64,000 bases of DNA from Falsiroseomonas selenitidurans. Lineage in GTDB: Bacteria; Pseudomonadota; Alphaproteobacteria; Acetobacterales; Acetobacteraceae. Positions 32,524-41,640 of the stretch are shown one piece after another. The translations under genes were made by a program, and so were the position numbers. The stretch lies in contig NZ_JAAVNE010000021.1 in the NCBI RefSeq assembly GCF_012103215.1, positions 25,690 to 89,689 on the forward strand. The letters run 5' to 3'. Every line of letters starts with the position of its first letter. Within the stretch, counting starts at the first letter, position 1. Below the pieces are notes generated by a model. The model did no database searches. It saw only the letters and a list, made by a program, of their open reading frames with translations, and was not told where the DNA came from.

Positions 32524-33492
32524 ATGACAAGCCGCCGCACCCTGATCGCCGCCAGCGCCGGCCTCGCCGCGATGGGCCTGTCCCGCCGCGCGATGGCCCA
32601 GCAATTGTTCGACAGCATGTTCATCTTCGTCCCCGCCGGCCCCGGCGGCGGCTGGGACGGGCTGGGCCGCGCCATCGAGCAGGCGTCGCGCACCGCCGGC
32701 CTGGTCGGCAGCTTCCAGTTCGAGAATGTCGGCGGCGCCGGCGGCATGGTCGGCCTGCCCCGCTTCATCAGCCAGCGCCGCGGGCGCGGCAATGCGCTGC
32801 TGGTCGGCGGCGCGGTGATGGTCGGCGCCGGCATCACCAACCGCACCCCCGTCAGCATCCGCGACGTGGTGCCGATCGCGCGCATGACGTCCGAGCCCGG
32901 CATCATCGTGGTGCCGGCCAGCAGCGACCTGCGCACCCTGGCGGACTTCACCAATGCGCTGAAGGCCAATCCGGGCGCCACCTCGGTGGCCGGCGGCAGC
33001 GCCGGCGGCATCGACCACATCATCCTCGGCCTGATGCTGAAGCAGCTTGGCCGCAATGCGCGGGAGGCCAGCTACGTGGCGTTCGCCGGCGGCGGGCCGG
33101 CCCAGGCGGCGATCCTGGGCGCGCAGGTGAAGGCCGGCATTTCCGGCGTCTCGGAATTCAGCGAGCAGGTGAAGGCCGGCCGCATGCGCGCGCTGGCCAC
33201 CACCGGCGAGACCCGCAGCCTGGAGGGCGTGCCGACGCTGAAGGAAAGCGGCATCGACATCGTCATGGGCAATTGGCGCGGCCTGTTCGGCGCGCCGGGC
33301 ATCAGCGCCGCCCAGCGCCAGGCGCTGGTGGCCTATGTCACCGCCGTGCATGCCACCCCCGCCTGGCGCGAGATCGTGACCACGCGCGGCTGGGACGATG
33401 CCTTCCTGGTGGGCGACGCCTTCGCGCAGTTCATGCAGCGCGACCATGCGGATACCGAGCAGGTGCTGCGCGACATCGGCCTCGCCAGCTGA
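32524..33492 (+). CDS. tctC: Tripartite tricarboxylate transporter binding protein TctC
   Basis: A 322-residue periplasmic protein with a signal peptide ([20 protein letters not shown], ending AMAQ). The mature part starts with [17 protein letters not shown] and continues with [12 protein letters not shown] and GGSAGGIDH, matching the TctC branch that is encoded with its own membrane subunits rather than the orphan Bug branch. GGAGGAA lies just before the ATG. Its stop overlaps the tctB start (TGATG). It is the first gene of a complete three-gene transporter for a carboxylate, possibly citrate-like. Confidence 0.93.
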   Translation: MTSRRTLIAASAGLAAMGLSRRAMAQQLFDSMFIFVPAGPGGGWDGLGRAIEQASRTAGLVGSFQFENVGGAGGMVGLPRFISQRRGRGNALLVGGAVMVGAGITNRTPVSIRDVVPIARMTSEPGIIVVPASSDLRTLADFTNALKANPGATSVAGGSAGGIDHIILGLMLKQLGRNAREASYVAFAGGGPAQAAILGAQVKAGISGVSEFSEQVKAGRMRALATTGETRSLEGVPTLKESGIDIVMGNWRGLFGAPGISAAQRQALVAYVTAVHATPAWREIVTTRGWDDAFLVGDAFAQFMQRDHADTEQVLRDIGLAS

Positions 33493-33983
33493 TGCGCACG
33501 GCCAGGGCCGACCTCGGCGCGGCGCTTTTCGTGCTGGGGCTCGGCCTGATGGCCGCCTGGCAGAGCCATGTGATCCCGCCTTCGCCGATCTACGCGCAGG
33601 TGGGGCCGACGCTGGTGCCCTGGCTGGTGACGGCGGTGCTGCTGGCGCTCGGCGTCGGGCTGACCGCCACCGCGCTGCGCGGTGGCTGGTCGCAGGACAT
33701 CGAGGAACTGGCCGAGGCGCCGCCGCTGAACCGGCGGGCGCTGGCGCTGCTGCTGGCCGGGCTGCTGGCCAACCTCGTGCTGATCGTGCCGCTGGGCTTC
33801 ACCGTCGCGGCGTCCGCGCAATTCGTGCTGGTGGCGGCGGCCTTCGGGTCGCGCGCCCTGCTGCGCAACCTGGTCATCGCCTTCATCGTCGCGCTGTCCG
33901 CCTATGGGCTTTTCGTGAAGGGCCTTGGCGTCAACATCGGCGCCGGGGTGGTCGAGGCGCTGGTCTTCGGAGAGCCCGGGTGA
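33492..33983 (+). CDS. tctB: Tripartite tricarboxylate transporter small membrane subunit TctB
   Basis: A 163-residue protein with four hydrophobic helices, as usual for Tct[20 protein letters not shown] and the Y-A-Q-V-G-P stretch near residue 34 are typical. It is little conserved in the family, so identification relies on its place between tctC and tctA. Start and stop both overlap the neighbours by a base, so the operon is tightly coupled. It supports assembly of the large TctA subunit. Confidence 0.9.
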   Translation: MRTARADLGAALFVLGLGLMAAWQSHVIPPSPIYAQVGPTLVPWLVTAVLLALGVGLTATALRGGWSQDIEELAEAPPLNRRALALLLAGLLANLVLIVPLGFTVAASAQFVLVAAAFGSRALLRNLVIAFIVALSAYGLFVKGLGVNIGAGVVEALVFGEPG

Positions 33984-35482
33984 TGAATGCGATCGACGGG
34001 CTGATGCTCGGGTTCGGCCATGCGCTGAGCCTGTCCAACCTCGGCTGGGCGCTGCTCGGCTGCTTCCTCGGCACGGCGATCGGCGTGCTGCCCGGCATCG
34101 GCCCGGCGCTGACCATCGCGCTGCTGCTGCCCATCACCTTCTCGGTCTCCGCCACCGGCGCCTTCATCCTGTTCTGCGGCGTCTTCTACGGCGCCATGTA
34201 TGGCGGCTCGACCACCTCCATCCTGCTGAACACGCCGGGCGAATCAGGGTCCATCATCACCGCGCTGGAAGGGGCGAAGATGGCCCGCAGCGGCCGGGCG
34301 GGGCCGGCACTGGCCACGTCCGCCATCGGCAGCTTCGTCGCCGGCACGGTGGGCACGCTGGGCATCGCCTTCCTCGGGCCGATCGTGGTGGAGCTGGCAC
34401 TCCAACTCGGCCCGGCCGAGTACTTCATGCTGATGGTGCTGTGCTTCGTCACCGTCTCCGCCGTGCTCGGCGGCTCCGCGCTGCGCGGGCTGACCAGCCT
34501 GGGCTTCGGCCTGCTGCTGGGGCTGGTGGGGGTGGATCTGCAGACCGGCCAGCCGCGCCTGACCTTCGGCGTGCCGGAATTGCTGGACGGGGTGAATGTG
34601 GTGCTGGTCGCCGTCGCGCTGTTCGCGGTGGGGGAGACGCTGTACCTCGCCTGGCGCCATGTGGAAGGGCCGGCGGTGGTGCGGCCGGTGGGCAGCATCA
34701 TGATGACGCGGCAGGATTGGCGCCGGTCCTTCTGGCCCTGGATGCGCGGCGCGGGGCTCGGCTTTCCCTTCGGCGTGCTGCCGGCCGGCGGCACCGAGAT
34801 GCCGACGATGCTGAGCTACTACATGGAGCGGAAGCTGGTGCGGCCGGAGCATGCCGAGGAATTCGGCACCAGCGGCGCGATCGAGGGCGTGGCGGGGCCG
34901 GAGGCGGCGAACAATGCGGCGGCCGCCGGCGTGCTGGTGCCGATGCTGACGCTCGGCCTGCCGACCAGCGCGACCGCGGCCATCATGCTTTCCGCCTTCC
35001 AATCCTACGGCATCCAGCCCGGGCCGCTGCTGTTCACCACCCAGGCGGACCTGGTGTGGACGCTGATCGCCAGCCTGTTCATCGCCAATGTCATGCTGGT
35101 GGTGCTGAACCTGCCGCTGGTCGGGCTGTGGGCGCGCATCCTGAAGATCCCGCAGCCGCAGCTCTATGCCGGCATCCTGGTCTTCGCGACCATCGGCACC
35201 TACGGCATCAGCAATTCCGTGGTGGATCTGGTGCTGCTGTACGGCATCGGCATCATCGCCATGTTCATGCGCCGCTTCGACTTCCCCGTGGCGCCGGTGG
35301 TGATCGGCATGATCCTCGGCCCGATGGCGGAGAATGCGATGCGCCAGGCGCTGACCATCAGCCAGGGCGACTGGAGCGTCTTCGTGACGCGGCCGATCAG
35401 CCTGGTGATCCTGCTGCTGGCGCTGGCCGCCCTGGCGGGGCCGCGGCTCTATGGGGTGTGGGCGCGCCGCGCCTCGGCCTGA
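33983..35482 (+). CDS. tctA: Tripartite tricarboxylate transporter large membrane subunit TctA
   Basis: A 499-residue permease with about 12 helices. The duplicated TctA signatures are clear: [20 protein letters not shown] with [15 protein letters not shown] in the first half, and [27 protein letters not shown] in the second. It moves the ligand delivered by TctC using an ion gradient. The ATG at 33983 shares its A with the tctB stop. The 3' end overlaps the convergent acyl ligase gene by 34 bases, with both reading frames intact. Confidence 0.95.
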   Translation: MNAIDGLMLGFGHALSLSNLGWALLGCFLGTAIGVLPGIGPALTIALLLPITFSVSATGAFILFCGVFYGAMYGGSTTSILLNTPGESGSIITALEGAKMARSGRAGPALATSAIGSFVAGTVGTLGIAFLGPIVVELALQLGPAEYFMLMVLCFVTVSAVLGGSALRGLTSLGFGLLLGLVGVDLQTGQPRLTFGVPELLDGVNVVLVAVALFAVGETLYLAWRHVEGPAVVRPVGSIMMTRQDWRRSFWPWMRGAGLGFPFGVLPAGGTEMPTMLSYYMERKLVRPEHAEEFGTSGAIEGVAGPEAANNAAAAGVLVPMLTLGLPTSATAAIMLSAFQSYGIQPGPLLFTTQADLVWTLIASLFIANVMLVVLNLPLVGLWARILKIPQPQLYAGILVFATIGTYGISNSVVDLVLLYGIGIIAMFMRRFDFPVAPVVIGMILGPMAENAMRQALTISQGDWSVFVTRPISLVILLLALAALAGPRLYGVWARRASA

Positions 35483-36891
35483 TCCAGCATCGCCCGCAGC
35501 CGCGCCACCTCCACCTTGCCAAGCGCGGTGCGCGGCAGGGCGGGCAGGGTGAGCACGGCGCGGGGCAGCTTGAAGCGGGCGACCTGGCCTTCGAAATGCG
35601 CCAGCAGCCGCGCCGCGTCGAAGTCCGCTGCCGGCACCACCACGGCCACCGGCACCTCCCCCCAGCGCGGATCGGGGCGGCCGATGATGGCACCTTCGAT
35701 GATGCCGGGGGCGCCGCGCAGCAGGCGCTCCAGCTCCGCCGGGTAGATGTTCTCCCCGCCCGAGATGATGACGTGCTTGAGCCGGTCGCTGAACCACCAG
35801 CGACCCTCGGCGTCGATGCGCCCCACATCGCCGGTGGCGAACCAGCCCTCGGCATCCAGCGCCGGCCGGTCCGGCCAGTAGCGGCGCAGCGTGGCGGGGC
35901 CGCGGATCTGGATCTCGCCCTGCGTCGCGGGGCGGCCTTCGGCATCCACCAGCCGGGCCTCGGCATGGCGCGCCGGATGGCCGATGGAGCCCGGGGCGGC
36001 GAGCGCCTCCGCCCGGCTTTGCAGGATGGCGATGGGGCAGGTTTCCGTCGCGCCATAGACCTGCTGCACCGGGATGCCGCGCGCGTGGAAGGCTTCGATC
36101 AGCGGCACCGGCACGTCGGAGGAGCCGGCACCGATGGCGCGCAGGCCGGACAGGTCGGCGGCGGCCCAGCGCGGATGCGCGACCAGCGCCTGCATGATGG
36201 CCGGCACCAGCAGCGTCAGCGTCGGGCGGAGCTGGGCGACGGCGTCGAAGAAGCCGTCCGGGTCGAAGCGCGGCAGCAGCACCACCTCGGCGCCGGCCAG
36301 CAGCGCCGGCGTGGTCTGGATGTTCAGGCCGCCGACATGGAACAGCGGCAGCAGCGTCAGCACGCGGTCGGCCTCGGTGATCCCGAAGCCGGCGAGGGCG
36401 TTCCGCGCATTGGCGTGCAGCGCGCGCTGGTCCAGCACCGCGCCTTTCGGCCGGCCGGTGGTGCCGCTGGTATAGACCAGCAGCACCGGGTCGTCCGGCG
36501 TGCCATCATCCGGTGCCTCGCCCGGCGCGGCCAGGGTGGTCGCGTCCAGCGCCCGTTCATGCACGGATTGCGCGGCGGAAAGCATCTCCGGCGTTGCCAA
36601 AAGCAGCCTGGCGCCGGAATCCTCCAGGATGAAGCGCCACTCCGGCGGCGCCAGGCGCCAATTGAGCGGCAGCAGCATTGCGCCGAGCCGGGCGCAGGCG
36701 AACAGCGCGACGATCTGCGCCGGGTGGTTCTGGCCGAGGAAGCCGACGCGGTCGCCCCGCGCCACGCCCTGTGCCGCCAGCGCCGCGGCCATCGCCGCGG
36801 CCTGCGCGTGCAGGGCGCCGTAGGTCAGCGCCGCCTCGCCGAAGCGCAGCGCTGGGCGATCCGGCGGATGCGCGGCAAGCCAGTGCCTCAT
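35449..36891 (-). CDS. AMP-dependent acyl-CoA synthetase/ligase
   Basis: A 480-residue adenylate-forming enzyme. [13 protein letters not shown] is the P-loop A3 motif, YGATETCPI the A5 motif, [15 protein letters not shown] the hinge, and [19 protein letters not shown] the A8 motif. [14 protein letters not shown] supplies the C-terminal catalytic Lys. It activates a carboxylic acid as acyl-AMP and makes the CoA thioester. The acid may be a medium or aromatic one, like o-succinylbenzoate or cinnamate; this cannot be told by eye. It is upstream of nothing on its strand and lies downstream of the acyl-CoA dehydrogenase gene, separated by a hairpin-rich spacer. Confidence 0.92.
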   Translation of the reverse strand: MRHWLAAHPPDRPALRFGEAALTYGALHAQAAAMAAALAAQGVARGDRVGFLGQNHPAQIVALFACARLGAMLLPLNWRLAPPEWRFILEDSGARLLLATPEMLSAAQSVHERALDATTLAAPGEAPDDGTPDDPVLLVYTSGTTGRPKGAVLDQRALHANARNALAGFGITEADRVLTLLPLFHVGGLNIQTTPALLAGAEVVLLPRFDPDGFFDAVAQLRPTLTLLVPAIMQALVAHPRWAAADLSGLRAIGAGSSDVPVPLIEAFHARGIPVQQVYGATETCPIAILQSRAEALAAPGSIGHPARHAEARLVDAEGRPATQGEIQIRGPATLRRYWPDRPALDAEGWFATGDVGRIDAEGRWWFSDRLKHVIISGGENIYPAELERLLRGAPGIIEGAIIGRPDPRWGEVPVAVVVPAADFDAARLLAHFEGQVARFKLPRAVLTLPALPRTALGKVEVARLRAMLDQAEARRAHTP

Positions 36892-36898
36892 ACCCCGC

Positions 36899-37010
36899 GC
36901 ACGAAGGCTTCACCTTCGTGCCCCTCAGACGCCGGGCGGGCCGCCTCCGCGGCCCTTGGCTTCGCGGCACTGGCCGCGGCGCGCCTTCGCGCGCTCGGCC
37001 CTTCGGGCCG
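36899..37010. repeat. Stack of five perfect hairpins in an intergenic spacer
   Basis: Five successive perfect stem-loops fill 112 bases: 36899-36921 (9 pairs, loop CTTCA), 36938-36955 (7 pairs), 36963-36978 (6 pairs), 36979-36992 (5 pairs) and 36996-37010 (6 pairs, loop TTC). The flanking genes run in the same direction. It could be an mRNA-stabilising or terminating structure, or one copy of a dispersed palindromic repeat. Confidence 0.65.
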
Positions 37011-37036
37011 CAGCCCGGGCCCTTGTGCGCCACGAA

Positions 37037-38311
37037 TCACTGGTCCGTCTCGCCCTTCTCGTACAGCGCGTCGCGGCCGATGCGGTCGATGCAGAGCTCC
37101 GCCGTCCAGGGCAGCATCAGCGCGCCGCAGCGGCTGTCGCGGAAGATGCGTTCCAGCGGCAGGGATTTCAGCATGGCCTGGCCACCGCAGGTGCGGATGG
37201 CGAGGCTGGCGATGGCCTGTGCATTCTCCATCACCGTGTGTTGCGCCGCCAGGGCGCGCAGCATCTGCTCCCGGGTCGGATCCGGCCCGGCTTCCGTGAT
37301 CGCCTGGAACCACAGCGCCTTGGTCTGTTCCAGCATCACGCGCATCTGCGCCACGGCGATCTGCTTGGTGGGGTACATGCGGCGCTGCACCGGCGGCGTG
37401 CCCGGCTGTTCGCCGCGCAGGTAGCGCACGCAGAAATCATAGGCCGCCTGCGCCAGGCCCATATAGGTGGGGCTCAGCGTGAGGAACATATGCGGCCAGC
37501 GCATCGCCGCCTGGAAGTACAGGCCGGGCGGCATCAGCGCCGCATCCTCCGCCACGAAGACATCCTCGAAGATCAGGGTGCGGGAGACGGTGCCGCGCAT
37601 GCCGAGCGGGTCCCACTCCCCCGTCACGGAAACCCCCGGCGCATCCGCCGGCACGCCGAGATACAGCGTGTTCTTCCGCGACGCCTTCTCGCCCGGCAGC
37701 ATCTCCGTGCAGAGGATGCCGTAGGTATCGGCATGGCCGGCGAGACTCGCAAAGATCTTCCTGCCGTTGATGCGAAAGCCGCCCTCCACGCGCTCCGCCG
37801 TGGTGCCGAAGGCCACCGCACCCGCCGCCGCCGCGCCGCCTTCCGAGAAGGGCTGCGAGAAGATTTTTCCCTGGCTCAGAATCGTGTCGTAGTGCAGCCG
37901 GCGGCGGCGGCGGTGTTCCGCGCGCGTCGAAGAATCCATCTCCAGGTCTTCGGTCAGCGCGCCGGTCCACAGCGTGCTGCACACATGCATGTTCCAGGTC
38001 AGCGCCGTCGCGCCGCAATAGCGGCCGAGTTCGGCGGCGGTCAGGCAATAGGCGCGGAAATCCGCCCCGAGCCCGCCCTCCTCCGCCGGGATGCAGATGC
38101 CCAGCAGGCCCTCGGCGTGCATGTCGCGGTAGTTGTCGATCGGGAAGCTCGCCTCCCGGTCCCAGCGCGCGGCGCGCGGCGCCAGCACGCGCTGTCCGAA
38201 ATGGCGGGCGCGGGCGGTGAGCGCCGCCTCGAAGGGCGAAAGCCGGAAGGCCCGTGCCTCGAAGATCGGCGCATCGGCGACGAGGCCAGCGGGCAGCGCA
38301 TCCATGCTCAC
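37037..38311 (-). CDS. Acyl-CoA dehydrogenase-family flavoprotein
   Basis: A 424-residue enzyme of the acyl-CoA dehydrogenase fold: a helical N-domain with ICIPAEEGGLGADFRAYCL, a beta domain with INGRKIFASLAGHADTY, and a C-terminal helical domain with RTCGGQAMLKSLPLERIFRDSRCGALMLPW. The usual Glu base near the C-terminus is not obvious, so it may be a monooxygenase-like or otherwise altered member. Its ATG overlaps the stop of the alpha/beta hydrolase (four bases), placing it in the NicX-like operon. The substrate is unknown. Confidence 0.88.
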   Translation of the reverse strand: MSMDALPAGLVADAPIFEARAFRLSPFEAALTARARHFGQRVLAPRAARWDREASFPIDNYRDMHAEGLLGICIPAEEGGLGADFRAYCLTAAELGRYCGATALTWNMHVCSTLWTGALTEDLEMDSSTRAEHRRRRRLHYDTILSQGKIFSQPFSEGGAAAAGAVAFGTTAERVEGGFRINGRKIFASLAGHADTYGILCTEMLPGEKASRKNTLYLGVPADAPGVSVTGEWDPLGMRGTVSRTLIFEDVFVAEDAALMPPGLYFQAAMRWPHMFLTLSPTYMGLAQAAYDFCVRYLRGEQPGTPPVQRRMYPTKQIAVAQMRVMLEQTKALWFQAITEAGPDPTREQMLRALAAQHTVMENAQAIASLAIRTCGGQAMLKSLPLERIFRDSRCGALMLPWTAELCIDRIGRDALYEKGETDQ

Positions 38312-39024
38312 GCCTCCAGGAAGGGCAGCAGCGCGGCGCGGAAGGCGTCCGGCGCTTCCAGGTGGATCAGATGGCCGGCGCCGGGGATCACGGCCAGCTG
38401 CGCGCCGGGGATCATCGCCGCCATGCGCTGCATGGTCTTCAGCGGCGCCGCCTGGTCGCGCTCGCCGGCGATCAGCAGCGTCGGCACGCGGATCTCCGCC
38501 AGCGCGGCGCGGCGGTCGAAGGTGGTCAGGCAGCGCAGCGTGGCGCGGTAGATGTCGGCCGGAATGGCGCGCATGGCGGCCAGCGCGCGCGGCATCGCCT
38601 CCGGCGGCGCCGTCGCCGGCAGCATCCCGTCCAGCAGGTCAGGCGCCGCCTCGTCCATGCTGCGGCCTTCCAGCGGGCCGAGCCGCGCGGCCAGGAACTG
38701 CTCGGCGAAGGACGGGTCGCGGCCCCCGAAGGCCGGGGTGGTGCCGTACAGCACCAGCCTCGCCACGCGCCCGGGATGCGTCGCGACGAAGTCCTGCGCC
38801 AGCATGCCGCCCATGGAATGGCCGACCAGCGTCACGCGATCGATCCCCCGCGCATCCAGCGTGGCGCACAGCGCCGCGGTCAGCGCCGGGAAGGTCATTT
38901 CCGGCAGCGGCGCGGTGCCGCAGAAGCCGGGCATCGGCCAGTCCAGCGCGCCGGGCACCAGGAGTTCGCCGGAAGACTGGGCCCAGGAAGGCCCGCCGAT
39001 GCCGTGCAGCAGGACGATGCTCAT
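38308..39024 (-). CDS. Alpha/beta-hydrolase, possible N-formylmaleamate deformylase
   Basis: A 238-residue hydrolase. The oxyanion segment VLLHGIGG is at the start, the nucleophile Ser is S70 in GHSMGG, an Asp lies in LLIAGERDQAAP and the His in GAGHLIHLE. It overlaps by four bases with the NicX-like gene upstream and with the dehydrogenase gene downstream. In nicotinate breakdown NicX opens dihydroxypyridine to N-formylmaleamate and the alpha/beta hydrolase NicD removes the formyl group. Position makes this gene a candidate NicD equivalent; by sequence alone it is only a generic hydrolase. There is no signal peptide, so it is cytoplasmic. Confidence 0.83.
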   Translation of the reverse strand: MSIVLLHGIGGPSWAQSSGELLVPGALDWPMPGFCGTAPLPEMTFPALTAALCATLDARGIDRVTLVGHSMGGMLAQDFVATHPGRVARLVLYGTTPAFGGRDPSFAEQFLAARLGPLEGRSMDEAAPDLLDGMLPATAPPEAMPRALAAMRAIPADIYRATLRCLTTFDRRAALAEIRVPTLLIAGERDQAAPLKTMQRMAAMIPGAQLAVIPGAGHLIHLEAPDAFRAALLPFLEA

Positions 39025-40055
39025 GCCACCAGAACTCCTTCGCGGACCACGGCCTCGCCATCCAGTTCGATGGTGCAGCCGAAGACGGGGATGTCGAAAT
39101 GCCCCTCGGTGAAGCGGCCGGCGAATTCATTGGCGCCGGTGGAGAACAGGAAATTGCCCGCCGCCGCGCGCAGCTCCGTGCCGTTGATATCGCGGCGATC
39201 GTGGAACAGCAGTGCCTCGCGCCGCGCGCGGGGGTTCATGCCCCAGCCGACATGGCTGACGGCATAGGCCGCGGGCTCGCCCCAGGCGGCCAGGTGCTCG
39301 CGCAGCATCCGCGCATCCAGCCCCTCCCCTTCCACCGCCACCACATGGTCGTCGCGCAGCACCAGCCGCACGGGGGATTCGATGTAGCGCTTGAAGGTCA
39401 GGTTGGCGTCGCCCGGCGCCAGCACCAGCGTGCCGGCCACGGTGCCGGCGCGCGGGAAGGCCACCACCACCCCGCCCGGCCAATGCGCCACCGTGCCGGG
39501 CCGGTCCGTGAAGCCCCAGACGCCGGCACTCGCCGCGCCGGCGATCGCCACCGTCAGGTCGGTGCCGGCGGCGCTCGTCACCCGCATCGTCTGCGCGGCG
39601 CGCAGGCGCTTCACCGCGGCCTTCACCGGCGCCGCATCGCCGGCCCGCGGCACCAGGCGTTCCAGCACCTCCGGATGCTCGTCGCTGACCATCAGCACGC
39701 GGGCGCCGGCGGCCAGGATGCCCTTCAGCTCCGGCGCGTGCAGCAGCCCTTCCAGCGTCAGGTCCACCACCAGCCCGCTGGCGCCCAGCCCCGCCAGCAC
39801 CGCCGGGTGCCCGGCCAAAGCGCGGGAGGCGCCGGTGGAGCGCATGGGCAGGCGCCCGGCGGGGGGCGTCGGCACCTCCAGCCGGAAGGGGCGGCCGCCC
39901 AGGCGATGCGCCGCCAGCTCCGCCAGGTCGATGTTCAATCGGCGGGACTGGCTTTCGGCAAGCAGGCACACGGCCTCCCCGGGCTGCAGCGCGCAGAGCC
40001 GCAGCACCTCGGCGAAGGCGTCGATCCATTGCGGCTCGATCCGGTCGTCGCGCAC
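39021..40055 (-). CDS. 2,5-dihydroxypyridine 5,6-dioxygenase (NicX)-like protein
   Basis: 344 residues from a GTG at 40055, which has AAGGGGG upstream; a longer ATG frame to 40115 runs into the divergent promoter. The C-terminal half matches NicX: SHVGWGMNPRARREAL, GNFLFSTGAN and GHFDIPVFGCTIELDG. His ~268 and the His-x-Asp at ~319/321 fall where the NicX iron ligands are described, as I remember them. NicX is an Fe(II) extradiol-type enzyme that opens the pyridine ring of nicotinate degradation. Relatives are often annotated as M29 aminopeptidases, an alternative here. It heads an operon with the hydrolase and the dehydrogenase and is divergent from a MarR regulator. Confidence 0.8.
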   Translation of the reverse strand: MRDDRIEPQWIDAFAEVLRLCALQPGEAVCLLAESQSRRLNIDLAELAAHRLGGRPFRLEVPTPPAGRLPMRSTGASRALAGHPAVLAGLGASGLVVDLTLEGLLHAPELKGILAAGARVLMVSDEHPEVLERLVPRAGDAAPVKAAVKRLRAAQTMRVTSAAGTDLTVAIAGAASAGVWGFTDRPGTVAHWPGGVVVAFPRAGTVAGTLVLAPGDANLTFKRYIESPVRLVLRDDHVVAVEGEGLDARMLREHLAAWGEPAAYAVSHVGWGMNPRARREALLFHDRRDINGTELRAAAGNFLFSTGANEFAGRFTEGHFDIPVFGCTIELDGEAVVREGVLVA

Positions 40056-40101
40056 CTGCCCACCCCCTTGCCTGTGCGGGAAGCCTAGTGGTGACGCGAT
40101 C

Positions 40102-40117
40102 ATATGAAAAGTCATAT
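40102..40117. promoter_or_regulatory. Palindromic operator between NicX-like and MarR genes
   Basis: A perfect inverted repeat ATATGA-AAAG-TCATAT lies in the 71-base divergent gap, in an AT-rich patch that stands out. A -10-like TATGAT for the minus-strand operon overlaps it. It is a probable binding site of the adjacent MarR protein, controlling both sides. Confidence 0.7.
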
Positions 40118-40126
40118 ATTGGCGCC

Positions 40127-40546
40127 GTGACCGAACCGGGCGCCTTCGTCGAGGACTACCTGCTGGCCCTGCTGGCGCGGGCCTCCCACGCCGCCTCGGC
40201 CGGCTTCCATGCGCGGCTGCGCGCGCTGGGCGTGGCGGTGCCGGTGTGGCGGGTGCTGGCCAGCCTCAGCGGCCAGCCGCGCCAGGTGGGGGAGCTGTCA
40301 CGGCTCTGCCTGATGCAGCAGCCCACCATGTCCAAGCTGCTGGACCGCATGGCGGCGGAGGGGCTGGTGCGGCGGGAAAGGCAGGGCCGCGCCGTGCGCA
40401 TCGCGCTGACGCCGGAAGGCGCCGCCCTGGCCGCGCGGCTGGTGGCGGAAGCGCGGGCGCATGAGGCGGCGCTGCTGGCCCGCCATGCGGAAGGCGCGCC
40501 GGCGCTGAAGGCGCTGCTGCGGGCGCTGATCCCCCCTTCCGGCTGA
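40127..40546 (+). CDS. MarR-family transcriptional regulator
   Basis: A 139-residue winged-helix protein. The recognition region QVGELSRLCLMQQPTMSKLLDRMAAEGLV and the wing RRERQGRAVRIALTPEG are the MarR pattern, between dimerising helices. The GTG at 40127 is used; an ATG at 40088 would extend the protein through the palindromic operator and is less likely. It is divergent from the NicX-like operon, like NicR in nicotinate clusters. It probably represses that operon and itself until a pyridine or acid ligand binds. Confidence 0.92.
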   Translation: MTEPGAFVEDYLLALLARASHAASAGFHARLRALGVAVPVWRVLASLSGQPRQVGELSRLCLMQQPTMSKLLDRMAAEGLVRRERQGRAVRIALTPEGAALAARLVAEARAHEAALLARHAEGAPALKALLRALIPPSG

Positions 40547-40571
40547 GCGAGGAAGGCCCCATCTGCCGGCA

Positions 40572-40661
40572 ATGCCGCCGCCCTCCCAGCTTTCCCGCAT
40601 CGTGCTGATCCTGCTGGTCGTCTCCGCCCTGGTGCAGATCCTGGTGCTGGTGTTCGGCTGA
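40572..40661 (+). CDS. Possible 29-residue single-helix membrane peptide
   Basis: An ATG at 40572 opens a short frame: a few polar residues with three Pro, then an unbroken hydrophobic helix of Val, Leu and Ile, ending TGA. GAGGAAGG lies 16 bases upstream, rather far. The strongly hydrophobic composition is not random, but no homolog is known to me. It may be co-transcribed with the MarR gene. Confidence 0.35.
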   Translation: MPPPSQLSRIVLILLVVSALVQILVLVFG

Positions 40662-40749
40662 TCGCGCGCCCGCCCGCGCCGGGGTGATCGGCTTGCGCCA
40701 CGGCGCCGGCGCGGCCAGCCTGCGGGCGACGGAACGAAGGATGCGCGGG

Positions 40750-41640
40750 ATGCAGGTTGCGGTGATCGGCCTCGGGGCCATGGGCATGGGGGCGGCGCGG
40801 TCCTGCCTGCGGGCCGGGCTGGACACGGTGGGCTGCGATTTCGCGGCCGCTGCGCGGGAGGCCTTCATCGAGGCCGGTGGCCAGGCCGTCGGCGCGGCCG
40901 ATGCGCTGCCGCAGGGGGTGGAGGCGGTGCTGCTGCTGGTGGTGAACGCGGCGCAGACGGAGGCGGCGCTGTTCGGCCCCGCCGGCTGCGCGCCCCGGCT
41001 GGCACCCGGCGCCGTCATCATCGCCTCCGCCACCATGGGCCCGGACGATGCCCGGCGCCTGGCGGCGCGGGCGGAGGCGATGGGCCTGCTGTACCTGGAT
41101 GCCCCCGTCTCCGGCGGCGCCGCCAAGGCGGCGGAAGGCGCAATGACGGTGATGGCGGCCGGCAGCGCCGCCGCCTTCGCCAAGGCCCGCCCGGTGCTCG
41201 ACGCCATCGCCACCAAGGTGTGGGAGCTGGGGGAGGCGGTGGGCGCCGGCGCCACGGTGAAGGTGGTGCACCAGCTTCTGGCCGGGGTGCACATCGCCGT
41301 GGCGGCGGAGGCGATGGCGCTGGGCATCCGCGCCGGCGCCGATCCGCGCCAGCTCTATGCGGTGGTGACGAGCGCTGCCGGCAATTCCTGGATGTTCGAG
41401 AACCGCATGGCCCGGGTGCTGGAGGGCGACGATGCCCCGCGCTCGGCGGTCGACATCTTCGTCAAGGATCTGGGCCTGGTGGCGGAGATGGCGCGCGGGC
41501 TGAACCACCCGGTGCCGCTGGCCAGCCAGGCGCAGCAATTGTTCACCGCCGCCAGCGCCATGGGCCATGGCCGCGCCGATGATGGCTTCGTCATCCGTGT
41601 CTGGCAGGCCCTGACCGGCATCCCGCTGCCGGGGAAATGA
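40750..41640 (+). CDS. NAD-dependent 2-hydroxy/3-hydroxyacid dehydrogenase (L-threonate dehydrogenase LtnD-like)
   Basis: A 296-residue beta-hydroxyacid dehydrogenase. VAVIGLGAMGMGAARS is the Rossmann GxGxxG, DAPVSGGAAKAAEGAMTVM the substrate motif, KVVHQLLAGVHIAVAAEA contains the catalytic Lys, and the C-terminal NRMARVLEGDDAPRSAVD / IFVKDLGLV stretch is like LtnD. Such enzymes oxidise four-carbon acid sugars or 3-hydroxyisobutyrate. The ATG at 40750 has GAAGGA nine bases upstream; the frame is open to 40684. It stands alone on this strand, with no decarboxylase or isomerase partner nearby. Confidence 0.88.
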   Translation: MQVAVIGLGAMGMGAARSCLRAGLDTVGCDFAAAAREAFIEAGGQAVGAADALPQGVEAVLLLVVNAAQTEAALFGPAGCAPRLAPGAVIIASATMGPDDARRLAARAEAMGLLYLDAPVSGGAAKAAEGAMTVMAAGSAAAFAKARPVLDAIATKVWELGEAVGAGATVKVVHQLLAGVHIAVAAEAMALGIRAGADPRQLYAVVTSAAGNSWMFENRMARVLEGDDAPRSAVDIFVKDLGLVAEMARGLNHPVPLASQAQQLFTAASAMGHGRADDGFVIRVWQALTGIPLPGK

